This document shows, piece by piece, positions 46,072 to 48,523 of a DNA stretch of 48,523 bases. The stretch comes from a virus. The notes under the pieces are model-generated. The model searched no databases. It was not told the origin of the DNA and saw only the letters and a program-made list of their open reading frames with translations. Made by a program: the position numbers and the translations under genes. The number at the start of each line of letters is the position of its first letter. Position 1 is the first letter of the stretch. The stretch spans positions 1 to 48,523 of the IMG/VR virus record IMGVR_UViG_3300009175_000009; one strand, 5' to 3'.

Positions 46072-46533
46072 ATGTACACGAAGGCTACCGTCAAGGCGAC
46101 CCGCGACCAACTTCAAGCCAAGCTGAACGGCATCGCCGCCGAACTTGGCCTGACCCTGAAGCTCGGCAACGCCAGTTTCATGGCCAACTCGATCACCTTC
46201 AAGTTGGATGTGGTCAACACAGCAAACGGGGCGAATCCTGGACAAGACGAATTCAACCGCTGCTGCTGCCAGTTCGGTCTGGAGACCGAGGACTTCGGCA
46301 AGACATTCACGAAGGGTGGCAAGACCTTCACCATTTGCGGATGCAACCCCCGCGCCCGCAAGATGCCCATCCACGCCAAGTTGGCGAACGGTCAGACCTA
46401 CAAGTTCGACGAGGGGGTGGTGAACCTCCTGCATCCTGGCCGTATGACCCGCACACCCTTTGGCTGGATGCGGAGCGAGACCATGTCCGCTCACCGAGCA
46501 GCCGCCAACGTCGGCGTGAACGGTGAACTGTAA
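46072..46533 (+). CDS. Hypothetical phage protein with G-E-L tail (153 aa)
   Basis: 153 residues. The F-G-K-T-F-T-K-G-G-K-T-F-T-I-C-G-C-N-P-R-A-R-K segment is one I have seen in many uncharacterised phage proteins. Ends G-V-N-G-E-L. First gene of the last sigma-54 operon. Confidence 0.65.
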   Translation: MYTKATVKATRDQLQAKLNGIAAELGLTLKLGNASFMANSITFKLDVVNTANGANPGQDEFNRCCCQFGLETEDFGKTFTKGGKTFTICGCNPRARKMPIHAKLANGQTYKFDEGVVNLLHPGRMTRTPFGWMRSETMSAHRAAANVGVNGEL

Positions 46534-46548
46534 ACCGAAAGGAATATC

Positions 46549-46863
46549 ATGAGGAAGATCAGGGTTTCCTACGACTACTGTTCGGGCGGTTACTACATTA
46601 GGGTCGGAAGATTCAGTCGATGGGTTCCGTATTCGGACTGGACGTCCACAGGCAACACGCCTCGTATCACTTCTAGCTTGCCCAACGCGTATGAGCAGGG
46701 TGATACTCCTGCGGCCAGCCTGAAGATACTGAAGCAGATGCGGGACGAGATCGACATCTTCCTGCGGGTGGCCAGCAAGCCGGTCATCCTGACCTGCAAG
46801 GAAGGGCAACCCGGAATTAGTTGCCCGAAACAGCCGCAACAAATGAAAGGCACGAAGTCATGA
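46549..46863 (+). CDS. Hypothetical protein (104 aa)
   Basis: AAAGGA precedes the ATG. 104 residues; aromatic beta-rich N-terminus, helical middle. ATGA overlap with the next gene. Confidence 0.6.
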   Translation: MRKIRVSYDYCSGGYYIRVGRFSRWVPYSDWTSTGNTPRITSSLPNAYEQGDTPAASLKILKQMRDEIDIFLRVASKPVILTCKEGQPGISCPKQPQQMKGTKS

Positions 46864-47423
46864 GCACTGAGCTATTAACCGCCGCCGCCCGAACGCTCCG
46901 CAACGCCCAGGCAACATTCGACGACCGCTGGCAGGCGTGGTTCGATAACCTTCCTTCTCTCGGCCAGAACACATTCTGGAGTATGATCGAAGACCTGCGG
47001 GAGGCCATTCGGACGTACAAGATCAGGCTGGAACGCAGCAATGGCGTGGAACTGGGCTGCGAGGAATTCATGCGGAAGGCCATGACCGGCGAGGTGAGCT
47101 ACTCTTTGCTGGAGGCCATCCAGTTCGCTCGTACCTACACGGCGACCGTCGAACGTCTGCGAGCCCGCTACGGTGGTGGATGCGATAGCCGCAACGACCT
47201 GCTCGATAGTATGACCTTGTGCGGCAGGCTGTGTCTGACATTCCGCAAGGGCGATCTCCGTAGCCAAGTCGACTTGGTGTTCCAAGACGACGGGCCTATG
47301 GCTCGTCTGATCGCATTCGGTGAGAACTATATCGCCATGCGTATCTGCGACGCCGCGAAGAAATACTGGCTGGTCGATGCGACCCGCCGCGAGCGTGAGC
47401 TAATCGAGGAGGTAGCATTATGA
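46860..47423 (+). CDS. Hypothetical protein (187 aa)
   Basis: Starts in the ATGA overlap. 187 residues, helical; residues 1-120 regular amphipathic helices, C-terminus acidic. No motif recognised. Confidence 0.6.
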   Translation: MSTELLTAAARTLRNAQATFDDRWQAWFDNLPSLGQNTFWSMIEDLREAIRTYKIRLERSNGVELGCEEFMRKAMTGEVSYSLLEAIQFARTYTATVERLRARYGGGCDSRNDLLDSMTLCGRLCLTFRKGDLRSQVDLVFQDDGPMARLIAFGENYIAMRICDAAKKYWLVDATRRERELIEEVAL

Positions 47424-47797
47424 AGACGTTCACCAAGAAGAACCCGAACCCCGCCAAGTCGGCGAAGGCCAAGAAGCCCAAGAAGCCGCGAGGCAAACCA
47501 CAGGCGTGGATCTTCAGGCTGGTCAGCAGTCGCGGCAGCGACCACGTGCAGTGCGTTATCCTGCCCGCCGGCACGACGCCGAAGCTGGCCCGCGAGTTCT
47601 CCGAGACGTGGGCCTATAACATAATTCGTGGATCCGCTATCGAAAGCTGCACCGTGAGCTACAAGCGGGTGCGGCTGGCCCCCAGGGCACAACTGCTGAA
47701 GCAGTGGGACGCAGTCTGCAAGTGGTACGCCAACGCGAAGCTGGCGAAGGAAGAGCAGGCCGCCAAGCTGAACCCGCACGATTGGACGCACCGATGA
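47420..47797 (+). CDS. Hypothetical basic protein (125 aa)
   Basis: ATGA-coupled. 125 residues with a Lys/Pro-rich N-terminal tail (KKPKKPRGKP) and a compact alpha/beta remainder; probably nucleic-acid binding. Confidence 0.6.
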   Translation: MKTFTKKNPNPAKSAKAKKPKKPRGKPQAWIFRLVSSRGSDHVQCVILPAGTTPKLAREFSETWAYNIIRGSAIESCTVSYKRVRLAPRAQLLKQWDAVCKWYANAKLAKEEQAAKLNPHDWTHR

Positions 47798-47973
47798 CCA
47801 TTCGCAGTACCGCAGACTGTGCTCGCCAGATGGTTCAACGCGACGCTGACCAGGCTGCCCGCGAAGGGCGAACACCAGAATATGATATGAAACGGAGGGC
47901 TACTAAGGCCCGCCAGCGGAGCGTGAATGCACCGCCAAACAGCGGCCCAAAACAGCCGCGAATCCTACCCTGA
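47794..47973 (+). CDS. Hypothetical protein (59 aa)
   Basis: ATGA-coupled, 59 residues, Arg/Gln-rich, disordered C-terminus. Last gene of this operon. Confidence 0.5.
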   Translation: MTIRSTADCARQMVQRDADQAAREGRTPEYDMKRRATKARQRSVNAPPNSGPKQPRILP

Positions 47974-48003
47974 AAAAATCCGATAACGAATCCGAAACCG
48001 GCC

Positions 48004-48031
48004 TTGACGCGGATCGGCTTCGGGGTAAGAT
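48004..48031 (+). promoter_or_regulatory. Sigma-70-like promoter of the terminal sigma factor
   Basis: TTGACG, 16 nt, TAAGAT; AGAAAGGA follows before ATG 48077. Confidence 0.65.
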
Positions 48032-48076
48032 GTACGATGCCTCGCTAATTCACTGTTTGTCAGAAAGGATAGCTCT

Positions 48077-48523
48077 ATGAGGGAGTACCGTCGATGGTTG
48101 GGTGAAATTGCTGGTTACGCCCAACGAAAGTGTGCTGCGTATGCCCGTCAACTGGCCGGGCAATATGATGTGGACGACCTTATGCAAGAGGCGTTCCTGG
48201 TGTTCGACAAGGCCGTGGCTAAGTACGGCGAACTCGTCAAAAGCGAACGCCATTTCATGGGCATCTACAAGAGGTGCTTGTTCAACCGCTTCTGGTCGCT
48301 GGAACGCGATATGAAGTCGGCAGCCCGCCGCGGATGCGGTGGGTTCTGGCTCGGCGAACATGATCGAGAAGTTCTGGACAAACATCACGACGAGGTGTGT
48401 CTGGATGATGAGCCAGAGGTGATACGGTGGTTGAAGGCCCGCATTGGCGTGGACGGCAACCAGTGGTATCGCGGGCGGCGTTTCATAGCGATTCGCCAGA
48501 AGCGAAACGAACCGCCTTTGAAT
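48077..48523 (+). CDS. ECF-like sigma factor, 3' truncated by window end
   Basis: AAAGGA precedes ATG 48077; 149 codons are visible and the frame is open at the end. D-V-D-D-L-M-Q-E-A-F-L-V-F-D-K-A-V-A-K-Y is sigma region 2 (core binding and -10 recognition), followed by F-M-G-I-Y-K-R-C-L-F-N-R-F as in short phage and ECF sigma factors. Region 4 would lie partly outside the window. It could act in a later transcription stage than the 34393 sigma factor. Confidence 0.7.
   Translation, partial: MREYRRWLGEIAGYAQRKCAAYARQLAGQYDVDDLMQEAFLVFDKAVAKYGELVKSERHFMGIYKRCLFNRFWSLERDMKSAARRGCGGFWLGEHDREVLDKHHDEVCLDDEPEVIRWLKARIGVDGNQWYRGRRFIAIRQKRNEPPLN

Overview
The window is a gene-dense piece (about 58% GC by eye) of the genome of a tailed double-stranded DNA phage, cut from a larger genome: the first gene lacks its 5' end and the last lacks its 3' end. 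A planctomycete host is the best inference. The sigma-70-family factor at 34393-35313 has the N-terminal signature I associate with planctomycete sigma factors (PPYL..LY..PLLT.EQE.HLF), and a HARE-HTH protein of a kind common in that phylum lies nearby.

Layout. 1-6974 (+): end of a helical structural protein, two probable virion proteins and three glycosyltransferases. 6975-13970 (-): small accessory genes, a dual-specificity phosphatase, an ATP-dependent DNA ligase with an N-terminal SWIM zinc domain, and debris of a second ligase mixed with HNH endonuclease genes. 14066-29156 (+): mostly small unrecognised genes in ATGA-coupled strings, interrupted by free-standing nuclease genes (endonuclease VII-like, HNH/AP2, HNH, PD-(D/E)XK). 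29170-29872: a strong promoter, a tRNA(CAT) and a complete tmRNA. 29946-37510: replication and expression block (CHC2/Toprim primase on the minus strand, two winged-helix proteins, DnaB-like helicase, sigma factor, metallopeptidase, SNF2 helicase). 37545-40981: CsrA homologue, candidate sRNA, HARE-HTH protein and small genes. 41008-47973: amidoligase, class II glutamine amidotransferase and small genes. 48077-end: a second, ECF-like sigma factor.

Regulation is the striking part. Twenty sites, on both strands, match the sigma-54 -24/-12 promoter (GG-N10-GC; typically TGGCACG-N4-TTGCA) and share a downstream CATGATA. A separate set of sigma-70-like promoters (TTGACG, 15-17 nt, TAGAAT-like) drives the nuclease genes, the tRNA/tmRNA unit, the replication block and the terminal sigma factor. 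Many transcripts of both classes begin with strong hairpins.

The best candidate for something undescribed is a mobile nuclease-RNA module. Four nuclease genes from three families carry a leader with two interleaved, mutually exclusive long stems (b-d-b'-d'), with compensatory changes between copies and with d' next to the start codon. Five HNH/endonuclease VII genes run at their 3' ends into a sigma-54 promoter in the same reading frame, so the -24 box encodes Gly-Thr; a sixth ends 6 nt short of one. I infer that these nucleases home to, or spread with, the phage's repeated promoter. Another HNH gene splits a deoxyribosyltransferase-like gene in two. At least nine unrelated proteins share a C-terminal tail, R-P-[TS]-W-E-[LI] or G-E-[LI].
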